Assembly (NCBI GenBank): GCA_018902385.1 | Contig: JABSSW010000020.1 | Coordinates: 627,546-691,545 of the forward strand | Length of the DNA stretch: 64,000 bases | Source of the DNA: Physcia stellaris | Lineage: Eukaryota; Ascomycota; Lecanoromycetes; Caliciales; Physciaceae | Direction of reading: 5' to 3' | Part shown: positions 13,896-24,789 of the stretch, one piece after another | How the letters are laid out: each line of letters starts with the position of its first letter | Numbering within the stretch: position 1 is the stretch's first letter | Program-made: the position numbers and the translations under genes | The notes under the pieces: generated by a model | The model's input: only the letters and a program-made list of their open reading frames with translations | Database searches by the model: none | What the model was told of the DNA's origin: nothing

Positions 13896-14281
13896 AGACC
13901 CGGATCATCATTTGAGCATAGATCGTTCGGGCAATTGAAAGGTGTCGCTGCACACTGGATATGAGAGAATCTGGCGCTGCCTGTCCACCGGAACAGGAAC
14001 ACCCTTAGCATTGGCTGGCAGGGCGTTGATTGTAGCATTGGCTGGCCAAGTATGATGTACTGGAGTTTGAGTAAGTAGCATACGACGCCAGCTCGCACCA
14101 TGTTACCGAAAACAGACCCGGATCTTTATTTGAGCGTGGATCATTCGGGCAATTGAAAGGTGTCGCTGCACACTGGTTGTGAGAGAATCCGGCGTTGCCT
14201 GTCCACCGGAACAGGAACGGAACACCCTTAGCATTGGCTGGCAGGGCGTTGAGTGAGTAGCATACGACGCCAGCTCGCACC
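13896..14281. repeat. Imperfect direct duplication, offset 218 bp
   Basis: Two copies, 13896-14099 and 14114-14281, share blocks such as GGGCAATTGAAAGGTGTCGC and CCTGTCCACCGGAACAGGAA, and both end in CATACGACGCCAGCTCGCAC. The second copy lacks about 40 bases present in the first. Most other differences are transitions. This is a local segmental duplication of unknown content. Confidence 0.75.
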
Positions 14282-15518
14282 GTAAAATTAGTCTTTCGGC
14301 AATGCATCATGAAATTGATCTGAGAAAGGCCGGCATAGTGAATCGCTTTCTCGCTTCTTGTTCTTGTGTCGCGGAAAAATCTCATTGAAATCTTTACCAC
14401 GGCGATGCCATTTGTGGGTGGCCAGGCTTGGGGCAGCATATAGGTATGATGACGGCGGACGCCCGTTTCGACCAGGCCGAAGAGTTCTCGTGGCGCCGTC
14501 GTTGGTCAACTGGGCGGGCGACTGGTTACTTGCCATGACTTGCTGACCAACAAGATCAATCAAGATCTGATGAAGCAGACATGAGTTACTCGCTCTGTGC
14601 CAAAATGGCAATAACCTTCTGTGACGAAAATTCTTCACTTCGTTCCCGGGACTGTGGAAGATGCGATCCTGGAAATGGTAACGGCTGAGAAGATTCATGT
14701 GTCCCTTGATCGGAACAAAAACTCTTCCCCAGCGCGTCCGAAGCGACCGTGGAATGGGCTCATACCAAACGGTTCTTGCCTGAATACTACTGTGTGACGG
14801 ATGACACAGACATCGAACAGAATGGCACCAAGCTATATGCCACTGCTGAAAGTCGAAGACTTTGAATTGGATCTTCTGGTCCTAGTGTGCCTGGCCCATG
14901 GTACGAACTCTCCATTCCACGGCGAGGGAATAATGTAGGAACCATGTCGAATCCGATGTAATATCATCGCAGCCCCAACGCACCGGAACATGGTATGTCG
15001 AGGCATCGGGGCTATTAATCTGTTGCGTGCACTATCCTCAACAGCTTGCTCAGCAAATACGCTTTTGACTACACAAACTGAAACCTACATCCCGGATTCG
15101 GCACTGAAAACAAGGCTCTAAATTTTCACTTTCCGCAAGACTCCGAATATAGAGTTTTAAAAATGAAAAATGCAACGGGTGGCCACATAGTTTAGGCATG
15201 CAAAGCAGCCTTGCCCTGCTCATAGAGCTAGAGATGAGGCCTCACTGTTGACCCCAAACACTTAGAGAGCTGACGGCGACCCATCGAAACAGGACTTGTC
15301 GAGGCATCAGGCTTAGACCCATCAGCTCCAGCTGATAAGATTTTGAGCTGCCAAGGGCTTTCAATGTGTCCCCGAAAGTAGATGGCCTAGAAGTCCGGCA
15401 CGACCTTGACCTCCACGCCTAGGGTCCAATGTGCCGAAGTCAATCGTCCTAAAACAATGCTGATCCTCGTTCCAGTGGGAAGTCGAGGGATGGTACCACT
15501 CGTTTTTGATCTGATGAT

Positions 15519-16013
15519 GTGAACGGCTTTAAATGCAGGATGAAAAAGCTGAAGCTGATGTGGTTACCGCTCTTGCTGAAAGTACATCAGGATGATATAG
15601 CTAGGATTGCTCCTAAGTCTGTGTACGGAATTGTTGCTACCTTACGGGGATTAGCTGGGGTGAGCTACAAGATAGCCATGACTAATCCATATGGTTCGAT
15701 AGCGAAAGGAGTTCGCGGTATTGCATGGCCGTACAATGGTTCGTCGCTGCCATACAGTGAGGGGTCGATCGATGAGGTGGAACTTGCTGTGGATGCGTGC
15801 CGTACACTAAAGGAAAGATTTCTATCCTTAACACGGTCCTGGGTTCCATGGTCGCCCTGGTTGTCTGCTAATGAACAGAGCGTGATTGTAACGGCTGGTG
15901 GACTTCTCCCCGTGGTAGTTTTAGGTCTTTTCGGACCAGTAGTAACATGGCGGAATAGTCACAAATCTTTCAAAACTGCGGCTTGCTTACAGAATCGTCG
16001 CTCCTGTCATTGA
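15519..16013 (+). CDS. Doubtful small ORF with one predicted membrane segment
   Basis: A 164-codon open frame inside the gene-poor stretch. It has no recognised domain. Near the C-terminus, SVIVTAGGLLPVVVLGLFGP is hydrophobic enough for one membrane helix. There is no supporting neighbour or clear splice structure, so it could be chance. It is reported because it is among the longest frames in 10 kb. Confidence 0.2.
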   Translation: MNGFKCRMKKLKLMWLPLLLKVHQDDIARIAPKSVYGIVATLRGLAGVSYKIAMTNPYGSIAKGVRGIAWPYNGSSLPYSEGSIDEVELAVDACRTLKERFLSLTRSWVPWSPWLSANEQSVIVTAGGLLPVVVLGLFGPVVTWRNSHKSFKTAACLQNRRSCH

Positions 16014-16867
16014 TGGACTTAAAGACCGGATCGATGGCACAAGTAAAGACGGAGCCAGCAAACAAGTAAAGAACGAAAAGGATTATGGTGCAAAGACGAC
16101 ACTCTCACCGCTCCTACATCTACGATTAAGATCTAGCTGGAAGACAGGCTGCTACGCATTGAACAGATATAAATACGTAAACAGAAGAAGAGGACGAGAA
16201 GAATAACTCGGAATATGCATCAGAGACCTTACCTCTCAAGAAAATGTCTCACACGAGGACGCTATGCGGACATATAGAGATAATGTTCTGCACGATAAGA
16301 CAGCAGAGCTATGAGTAATGAACCGTCATTCAGTACTCTGCTGTTATAGAAGTACATTACTCTCAGCCCCTATTGGAAATCAGCACATGATGTCCTGATC
16401 ATGACCAAGAAGTACTTACTAGCTCCGATCTCAATTCGTCTTAAATACGCCCAGATGCGTTCCAGCAGCACTACAGTAAGCTCTTACGGTACTCTGGCAC
16501 AAGATCTACATGTTGATGCTACCCTAGAAAAAGAGAACTTCGTGCCATTACACTAAAATGGGGACGTGGGATCGGTTAGGAAAGTCATCATGCTATTAAA
16601 TCGCAGGCAGCCGAGCCCAGGTCTGGTGATCCTATGTGACAAGATGGACTGGCCTGATATTGAGGACATCCCTACTCCGCTTCCTCGTCGTTTTGGCCGA
16701 TAGTAGGGTGTGTACAGGGGCGTTGAGCTTGTTACGGCCCTTGAGAAAATCGAGCTCCATTATGAAGCCGTATCCCAGGAGAATGCCGCCCATTGCTCGA
16801 CGGCCACCAATCCCGAAAGAGTGACCAATCCTGCGTCCTTCTGTTATGGGGTTTCTTTGATTGACCA

Positions 16868-17452
16868 TCACGAAGACCGAGCGAGTTGATCCGAGATATA
16901 GAGCTGCTTCACCGGGCTCTCTCGCATGCCTTGGACACACACGACAAGCAGACAGCTGATGAGGCTGAACCGGGAGTCTTCAGGGCTGTTTGACTTTGAA
17001 AACGGGCTTCCGGGGGAGTATTGTGCGCTCTCGGGTACGAAGCTGGGATTTGACGAAACCGTTGGAAGGTTTGCGTGTGGAAGCCATGGTACGTTTGGTG
17101 CGAAAAATGATTCCGGTGGCAGACTTGATGGTAGGTATCTCAGGTCGTGGGGAATTTGACCTGATACTGGGGTCCATACCGTCCGTGGGGAATCATCTGA
17201 GCTCAATGGTGAGTGAACCGAGCTATCTGGCGTGAAAGCTGACGGTGGCTGCATACTTGATGGTATACAGATCGGGCCTTCTGGCATACCAGCTGGTCGG
17301 ACCTGTGTGCTCCCTGGTAGACTCTCCGAAGTATCTGGCATGAAAGCCGACGGGGCGGCAGACGTTGAGCCGCAGCTTGAATCTGCGGCCCCGTCCACAA
17401 TTCGTTGCGTGAAGAGAAAAAAGAAAGAAAGAAAACATCGAGCGACGCCCAT
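16868..17452 (-). CDS. Doubtful Ser/Pro-rich repeat ORF
   Basis: A 194-codon open frame, not recognised. It starts with a hydrophobic stretch (FLSFFFLF) and then repeats a P-S-x-F-x-P-[DE]-[ST] motif at about 36-residue spacing (PSAFMPDTSES, PSAFTPDSSVH, PESFFAPN, PSFVPESAQ). The periodicity matches a 108-bp DNA repeat. It could be the remnant of a cell-wall-type repeat protein, or simply a frame kept open by the repeat. Confidence 0.25.
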   Translation of the reverse strand: MGVARCFLSFFFLFTQRIVDGAADSSCGSTSAAPSAFMPDTSESLPGSTQVRPAGMPEGPICIPSSMQPPSAFTPDSSVHSPLSSDDSPRTVWTPVSGQIPHDLRYLPSSLPPESFFAPNVPWLPHANLPTVSSNPSFVPESAQYSPGSPFSKSNSPEDSRFSLISCLLVVCVQGMRESPVKQLYISDQLARSS

Positions 17453-17720
17453 TTGAGCAGTGTTCTTGTCATGCTCTTCCCCCTCTTATAGATCATTACG
17501 GACGACAGGCGGACAGCCGATGAGGCTGAACCGGGGCAGTGGACGTTGAGCCGCAGCTTGAATCTGCGGCCGGTCCAAAACTCGTTGCGTGAAGAGAGAA
17601 AAAAGAGAGAGAAAACATCGAGCGACACTCATTCAAGCATTTTGGTTGTCATGCTCTTGACCTTAGTACAGATCAATATGAACGAGGCGGACAGCCGATG
17701 AGGCTGAACCCCGGGGGCAG
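17220..17720. repeat. Local repeats of 108 bp and about 180 bp
   Basis: TATCTGGC[GA]TGAAAGC[TC]GACG occurs at about 17223 and 17331, an offset of 108 bp. A longer unit recurs at about 180 bp: GACGTTGAGCCGCAGCTTGA at 17361 and 17542, each followed by a G/A-rich run and CATCGAGCGAC. The junction block ACAGCCGATGAGGCTGAACC occurs at about 17513 and 17691, with a relative near 16950. So there are two full and parts of further units. Confidence 0.75.
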
Positions 17721-20663
17721 TGGTCGTTGAGAATGTCGCACGTCGCTTTCGGCTCGCTTGATCGTCTACGAACTGGCTTGTGACAGCCAAGCGTTCATAG
17801 CGACGTTGCTTTTTGATCCTTCGATCTCGACTCGGAGGGTGCGATTACTGAGACCGGGCAACGGAGAAGGGAATCCTTTCTGCAGAGCTATGTTGGCCAT
17901 GGCCGCGAAGAGGTCTTAGGACTCATGCATTCGCAGGATAACGGGCTTGAGTTCGTACGGGCCACTACGATGAGGATCAGTATCATCCACGAGAAGAGCA
18001 CAATTTCCTTCGAACTTACCATTGACCCTGAGATCCTTTGATGTTCACCTAGCTTAGAGCCACGCCAGTCAAGGCACCAGTACGACTGGTCAGCGTTCGC
18101 TTATATCAGCTTATGCGCCCCGTACCCAGAGACAGAGCCACGCAAAGTTCTTTCCGATCGGGTTCTGTCCATAGGTTTTGGAGATGCTGTCCAACGGCCA
18201 ACCCCGAAAGTGTAGCATACTCTCGTAGGCAAAAGAGCATATGCCATGATAGGTTGCCGCTGTGTGTCTTGTTCTTTCAGCGCCCGATGTCATAGAAGGA
18301 GGATGCGCAAGGCTCACAGGATGGTATCATAACTTCCTCGCAATCAGGAGACGTGGTGTAGGCCATGTATGAAATGTGGAGATGGGGTACGCCTGGGGTG
18401 ATCGTCCAAGAGGACTCCGTGAGAGTTTTGCAGTACGTGTCCATCGTAGACACGCTTTCTTCTCACAGTCTCCGATGTTGAGGACGTGTGTAGCAGTCGA
18501 GGTGAGAGTATCGTGTAGTCCACGGTGTTTCCCTCTCTAATCTTCTTGTGGCTCATCAAGGTACGCTGACACCGGTGACAGGACGGGGCGACCATCTGAG
18601 TGCATCACCTCAGGGGTGTCTATAGGTCAGTAACGGCGATGACGGGGTGACTAGAGTAGTGCTTACAAGACTGTAGGCTTCGAAGACCTGACGCACGATG
18701 AAAGAAGTGTCGCGGTGCCGCAGCACTCGGCTAGGCCGTCTTGATGCTTGAGTTCTGAAAGGTAAAGAGAATGTTCTCATCTGTCAAAGGTATTGCAGGC
18801 CTGATGCGGCTGTCAGTAGACTTGAGGCCTTCCAATTAGCTACGTCGCTGTCCTGCTGACCAAGACTGCCGTGCACTGGATGGAAGACTTACAGTTGCTC
18901 CTAGGATGGCTTCTCACCAGTACTTTCTACGCTCTGCTTGTATCTGTGACTGGATGGTAGCAAGATCAAAGGCTGTTCCATCAGTGATGATGAGTCGCGA
19001 GGCAGTTGGGAGTGAAAGCGAGAAATGATCGTGGGATAAGCGAGGAGTCTATGAAGTGTACCACATGACTCGGGCCAGAGTATCAGGAGGGATCGAAAGA
19101 CGCATCCTTTGTGGCCAGTGTCTCCACTGTGGCCGGTGTCAGTTGCATATCATGCTCCTCCAGATGGAGAGGTTGGAATAAACTGGGGTTGTAAGCCTTC
19201 CGGTTAGTTGACAGCTGATCAGAAGTTCGTGGCTAATTGCGTTGCTGATGTTGAAGCTCCACACTGTCAGGGCAACTGGCAAGTGCAAACAAAGAAAAGG
19301 AGAAGATCAGCTTCAAATTAAGCAGTGCCCTCTCAACCATTCAGTGAGTTATGGACACCGGACGAAACCTGCAGTTCTACGGAAGATGTTTCCTCCTCAT
19401 AATGAGCCGAATCCTTCTGGAAGAATCCGTGTGGATATCTTGAGGGATCATCTGGTATATGAGCCTCCATGAAAGGGGCTAGTGTGTAGGGTCTACCGGA
19501 ACTGTGCATGAAGATAAAGAGCTAGTGTCCTAATCAATTGCTCCCCATCACTGCTCCATGACCGACATATCCCGCCGCAACCCTCAAGCCTTGTCTCTTT
19601 AATGCACTATCTATTCTCAACATCCTTCCCTTGAATTACAAGGACGACTTATGCTTTTAGCATCCAGCTTATTGATCAGCCTTCAGCACAGCAGCCTACG
19701 ACCGATTGTCAACATACAGCCACAGCAGGTCGAGTTGCCTTAGCAGCCAAGTCCCGGACGAGCACCAGGTCTAGGTAGGAGATGTTCCCTTACCTTTTCT
19801 CCCCCAATCGGCTGACTCTTTGCAGCAAGCTACACAATCAGCTCGCTCGGACACAGTGGAGCACGCCATCGTCAGTGTCCCCGCCCGGCAAGAGTACTCC
19901 CTTCAGCGACTGTGAACGCCACGCCACAATCATTACATTGTAATGCCTATTCGCTAGCCAAAGAGCTACTCACGAACGATACCCAGTCCCTGCAATACCT
20001 CTTAATGAGCTGAATTAGCCTGGTAAGCCGTGTCTCTTTCTCACCACTTGACTCCGCCTCCGAACCACACCACAGTCTGGGACCTTGGCTTGACAATGCA
20101 ATAGCATTGTGTCCTGGGACGGTTGTTGTTGCTTATCATTGATCGTGCCATGCGTTCATCAAGCTAACAAGTAATGTAGGACATCCCCTGTACACAGCCC
20201 TCGATTGCGACGACGCACCGTTCTCACTGGCTTAAGTCTCGTACTAAATACCTATTCTTCCTGGGACGGCAGTGGATATTCAGTCTGCTACGATACGAGT
20301 AAATGGTAAAACACCAGTTGCTTCTTTTGAAGACGCCCAAAAGACCTTCGATCGTTTCTACCTTTTCTCGCATACTCTCCTTCGGCTCCTAGGGACTCTG
20401 AGCGTCAATAGTATCCCGTCATCTTTCATCTCGATTACAGTCTAGAGCATTACGTTTATCGCGCTTTGAGGGAGTCCTACTTCGACGCAAATATTTACAA
20501 GGACCACGAACCAAAAGAAGGCTCCTTGATATTTGACCAACATTGCGAAATTACACAGACACATATCCGGCATTCGTCCCAGTCCCAGCATATTTGTCTT
20601 CATACATCCAACCAGTCTTTCTGTGGACTTCAAGCATATTAAGCAATCAGTTTGAAGTTGGCC

Positions 20664-22211
20664 ATGACTTCCATTCTCGATCTCTCCAACGAGGTTCTGG
20701 ATCAAATCATCCGACTTGTGCCTCCTTTCGACCTTCAATCGCTCGCTGACTCCCATAAGCGCTTGGATGTTTTGGCGGAGAAAGCTCTCAAGAAGCATCT
20801 CGCATTCCAGAAAAAGTATTCTTTCTTAAGCTTTTATATCGACATCCATAATGATGATACATCGGATCCTCCACCCTATGCAAATTCATACGAAGCGAAA
20901 GATCCATTACTGTTTCTTGGACGCATCATCCAAGATCCTTCTATCGCTTTGTACCCAAGGACAGTATCCATAGGCCCCTATATCGATGGACAGAAAAGCA
21001 GGAGAGACCATGGCTACCAAAAATTGGTTGCCAGACGAAAGGTTGTCATCGAAAATTGCTCGGCAGAACTCATGAATTTGTTCGAGAAGTGTAGCACTAT
21101 CTCTGTTGAGGAGAAGGGTCGGATATTCGACAACATCGTCGACGAACGTTATGAAAGTGCTACTATAGCTCTTCTCATAACGTTACTTCCTAATGTAACA
21201 CATATTGCATCACAGGATTGGCTTTTGGATCATTTGTCAGAGACCATTAAAAAGACTGTCCACAGGATCGCTCAGTCCAATCACGATCCTCAGTCTCCGT
21301 CCCACGGTATGGCTCTTACGAAACTTACCCACTTTTCGATGTCTCATACAGGCGGGAAAATAGGCGAGGATTTCGACGCATATGGGCCTTTTGCATTGTT
21401 ACCTTCAATGCGCACTTTAAGTGGGGATTCTGTGGAGGGAAAAGGATTTACTTGGCCCTCAGGACCTCAGACTGTATCGTCATACGTAACAGAGATCAAC
21501 ATCACACACAGTGCCATCTTTCCAAAAGCTTTCGACTCGCTGCTTTCTCGGATTCCGGCACTCAAGAGGTTCACCTATACTTACTATAGCAGAATATCTG
21601 CGTGGACTGAGGATCCAATCACGCTTGAATTTACGTATGCTCAATACGACCCTGCTGCGTGCGTGGAATCGTTACGCAAATATGCCGCTACAAGCCTGGA
21701 ACTCCTCGACATCTCATCAGATCCCGAGATATCCGCGGTCAATGATCATTGCTTTTCGTATCGGGGCGTTGGGTCTTTGGAAATGTTCACCTCGCTAAAA
21801 GAAGTCAACCTCGAGAACACAATGTTTCAAAATCCAATTTTTGAGCTCCGCGAAGCCTTATATGACGAATTCCTGTATGCCTCAGACGACGGATCTTGGG
21901 AGGGCAGAGAATTCGACACATATGAGGAATTAAGTCCAACGACTCAAAGACTAGTCGACATCCTTCCAGCAAGTGTCAAATCCTTGAGTTTGCTACAGAC
22001 GAAAGATGGAGACAATATGCAGGAGCTTTTTGAAGGATTGGTGGAGTTGAAAGCGCAGAAACTACCAAAGCTGGAAACGATCGACTTCAGACCAGATAAT
22101 CCGTTGAATGAGAAGACGCAAAAGGCGTTGGAAGAGGCTGGTATCATCCTGACGATCTCGGATTTCCCTGATAGAATGACAGGATTTCATGAGCAAGCTT
22201 ATGTACACTAG
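20664..22211 (+). CDS. F-box-like protein
   Basis: Probable substrate-recognition subunit of an SCF ubiquitin ligase. Single exon, 515 residues from the first true ATG at 20664; the frame is open a little upstream but without ATG. Residues 1-40 read like a fungal F-box (SILDLSNEVLDQIIRLVPPF, then DLQSLADSHKRLDVLAEKAL). The rest looks like the divergent, leucine-rich C-terminal part seen in many expanded Pezizomycotina F-box families (LTLLPNVTHIA, TSLKEVNLENTMF, SVKSLSLLQ). No substrate can be inferred. It ends 113 residues after a repeated acidic segment (DEFLYASDDGSWEGREFDTY). Convergent with the agmatinase gene. Confidence 0.72.
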   Translation: MTSILDLSNEVLDQIIRLVPPFDLQSLADSHKRLDVLAEKALKKHLAFQKKYSFLSFYIDIHNDDTSDPPPYANSYEAKDPLLFLGRIIQDPSIALYPRTVSIGPYIDGQKSRRDHGYQKLVARRKVVIENCSAELMNLFEKCSTISVEEKGRIFDNIVDERYESATIALLITLLPNVTHIASQDWLLDHLSETIKKTVHRIAQSNHDPQSPSHGMALTKLTHFSMSHTGGKIGEDFDAYGPFALLPSMRTLSGDSVEGKGFTWPSGPQTVSSYVTEINITHSAIFPKAFDSLLSRIPALKRFTYTYYSRISAWTEDPITLEFTYAQYDPAACVESLRKYAATSLELLDISSDPEISAVNDHCFSYRGVGSLEMFTSLKEVNLENTMFQNPIFELREALYDEFLYASDDGSWEGREFDTYEELSPTTQRLVDILPASVKSLSLLQTKDGDNMQELFEGLVELKAQKLPKLETIDFRPDNPLNEKTQKALEEAGIILTISDFPDRMTGFHEQAYVH

Positions 22212-23133
22212 TAGAAGCAATATTGTTGTCCCACTAAAACAGAATAAAACAAGATGATCTCCATGAACTCCAGCCCTTCGAGTGACCTGGGTTCTTTCTC
22301 GGATCCCATGGTGTGGTAGTAAGTTTTGCACGGACAAATCTACGATAACTCAACTTGGGACTGAATCAAAAAATGATGCCATCTTCATGCCGTTTTCATA
22401 TGTTTTGGGCCAAACACGGGTAATCGTTCTATTGGGTGTATCAGTGGCGATGCATGACAAGCAAAATTAGCATCACATCAGATTATGGGATGTCATGATG
22501 CAGCCGGCGCTATGTATCCAGTATTGCCCTTGTTTATCCCTACACTTCCATCGTTGACCTTCTACTTTGTATTCACAGATGGCAACCCCGCCTTGATTGG
22601 GAATACATGGTGGTAACCAGAAGACTGAGACAACGCGAACCAACAACATGCCGGCTGGGTCTCAAGCTGGTATTGTTGGCTCTACTAATCCCTACCCTAG
22701 TCTCCAATTTTCGACCAGAGAAGTCTTTGATATTTCCCGGAACGCTTTCCATTCATGAAGATGACTAAGACTCTGATAGGTTCATCGGATTGAGATTTCA
22801 CAGGGGGCTTTTTTTTTAGGCGGTTAAGATAAGACGATATTTAGAGCTGGTAATGAGGGAACTTGCCGCTTCGCGAGCTACGCAAATAATGAAAGGCGCT
22901 TGCTACGTGATCTTGACTCGTGTTAAATTATAGAATGCAATCCACATTATGTACTATCCAGTGGCCCAACGTGTGGAGCATTTCTCCTCCCGTCTCTTGC
23001 TCCATTCTTCAGTCTTGACGCCAATCCTTTCTTCCAACTGTAACCCACAAGAGAACCTAGGAAGCCATCAAGAACAGCTCCTCGCTCCTCGCACCCCGCG
23101 CTCCAAGTCCAAAATCCGAATCCGCATCGCCTT
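22212..23133. other. Convergent intergenic region with one dispersed repeat copy
   Basis: Lies between the 3' ends of the F-box-like gene and the agmatinase gene. It holds a copy of a dispersed repeat at 22386-22498 and a T run at 22808-22818. No gene recognised. Confidence 0.6.
22386..22498 (+). repeat. Dispersed repeat, copy 1
   Basis: Matches the reverse complement of 54209-54329 over about 115 bp, with blocks GCCAAACACGGGTAA, TTGGGTGTATC and GGCGATGCATG (GGCGATCCATG in the other copy). Compared with that copy it carries T where the other has C in several CC or CA contexts. Family unknown; perhaps the end of an old transposon. Confidence 0.7.
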
Positions 23134-24789
23134 TCAAAGCTCATCTCTCTTCCGTCCCGGATCGTCCATTTTACCCATGACTTCCCCCCCCATCTCCCTC
23201 AGACTTCTCGCTACCATGCTGGTCAGCATCTCGTAGACCACCTGGGCGGCGACCAACGCGGTTTGCTCGCCCGCGCCGTCGTACGCGGGCGCCACTTCGA
23301 CGACGTCGGCCCCGACGACGTTGAGAGCCTCCAAGCCGCGCAGGATACGGATGACTTCGCGGCTGGTCCAGCCGCCTGGCTCAGGGGTGCCGGTGCCGGG
23401 ACACTGTATGCTGTCAGTGACCACCCGAGCTCCAATCCACCCGGTCAAAAAAGAAAGAACAGAGAAAGGGGAAAAAACCCACCAGCCCCGGATCCAGCAC
23501 ATCGATATCAAAACTCAAATACACCGGCCTCTCGACCCCGACCCTCTCCAAAATCCTCTCTACCACCCCCGCAGTCCCAAAATCATCAATCTCGTCCGCC
23601 GCGATGCGTAAAAAGCCCTGACGGTCATCATCCTCAAAATCGTCCCAGCCGTCCCCACTCAGCCTCGTGCGCAGGCCCGCGTGCGCCGAGCTCCCGTTCT
23701 GGATCAGGCCCTCCTGCGACGCGAGCCAGAACATGCTCCCGTGATTGAAATCGCTCTGCGCGCTCGCCCACGCCGAGGGGTATTTGCGCGGATGCCAGGT
23801 GTCGAGATGGGCGTCGAAGTGCACGACCGCGATGGGCTCGCCGTAGGCCTTCCGTAGGGCGCGGAGTGCGGCGAGCGCGATGCTGTGGTCGCCGCCCAGG
23901 CTGAGGAGTTTCGGCTTTGGGTACGAGGGGTGCGAGAGGGCGGGGGCGCGGGTGGAGAGCTCGTGGTAGGCGGTGCTCATTTGGTGTAGGGCGAGGGCGT
24001 TGTCGAAGGGTGTCGTGGGGATGTCGCCGCAGTCAAGGATCGTGAGGGGACTGCTGTAGGGGTTTAGACCGCGCCGGGGGTTGAAGCCGCGGAAGGACGT
24101 TTGGCGGGCGGAGGCGGCGCGGATGGCGCGGGGACCGAAGCGGGCGCCTGGGGGAGGGGAGATAATGTTAGAGAGGGCTGGTTGAGACTTGTGGGCATGG
24201 ATGTGGTTGAAGAGAGAACTATATTATGATATGGGTGACTATCATGCCATATTGTAGATGGGAGTCCTGGGCAAAACAGAAAGATACAACCATGTTTGAT
24301 CAAAGAATGTTTGGAGGTCAAGGAAATGCAGGAGATATTCATTATAACAACCATATGAGAAAGAGCGCAACGTACCAGGCCTGTAGCTCACAGCGGTGTC
24401 GAAAGGGACTCCAATGATCCTACTCTGCTCAGTCTTACAACACAGATTATTACTATGGAGAAGAAGAAAATTACCCAATATCAAAGGGAACATCTCGATT
24501 ACTCAGGCATTTGACATGCTTCAGATGGGCAAAGGTCGATATTCCCGAAAAACCCCACTACGAATATCAATCACTGTCAAACGACGACCATGTAACGAGA
24601 AACATTTAAATATGAAAAGTAGTTCTACAGGATGCGTTTACCTACCTCAAAATCCCACTTGTTGTGCAAATCCTCCGCCGTGTCCTGGGATTGAAGAGGA
24701 TCTTGCTCAGGATTGTCGTAGAAGGAGGAAGCCTTCGCAGCGTCTGGCCAGAAGCACGCAGCTATGACAATCATCCACCTCAAAAGCAT
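23134..24789 (-). CDS. Agmatinase-family ureohydrolase with signal peptide and C-terminal RDEL
   Basis: Mn2+-dependent hydrolysis of agmatine (or another guanidino compound) to putrescine-type amine and urea. Five exons: 24789-24646, 24557-24475, 24422-24376, 24147-23483 and 23403-23134. All have GT..AG introns and consistent frame, giving 402 residues. Metal-binding motifs are complete: GGDHS at about 176-180, DAHLD at 203-207 and SFDIDVLDP at about 303-311. RPGARFGPRAIRAAS and GTGTPEPGG are typical of the agmatinase branch. The N-terminus MLLRWMIVIAACFWPDAAKA looks like a signal peptide, and the last residues are KRDEL, a K/HDEL-like ER-retrieval tail. Together these suggest an ER-lumen or secretory enzyme, which is inference. 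Guanidinobutyrase is an alternative substrate class. Confidence 0.93.

Larger units (their letters stand above)
10691..20663. other. 10-kb stretch of ordinary composition with no recognisable gene
   Basis: Base composition looks like the surrounding gene regions, not like the AT-rich island, yet no open frame reaches 200 codons and none shows a known domain. The longest are 15519-16013 (+, 164 codons) and 16868-17452 (-, 194 codons), listed separately. Local duplications occur at 13.9-14.3 kb and 16.9-17.7 kb. I saw no tRNA or rRNA. It may hold decayed genes, unrecognised small genes with many introns, or non-coding transcripts. The last few hundred bases are the likely promoter of the F-box-like gene. 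Confidence 0.5.
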
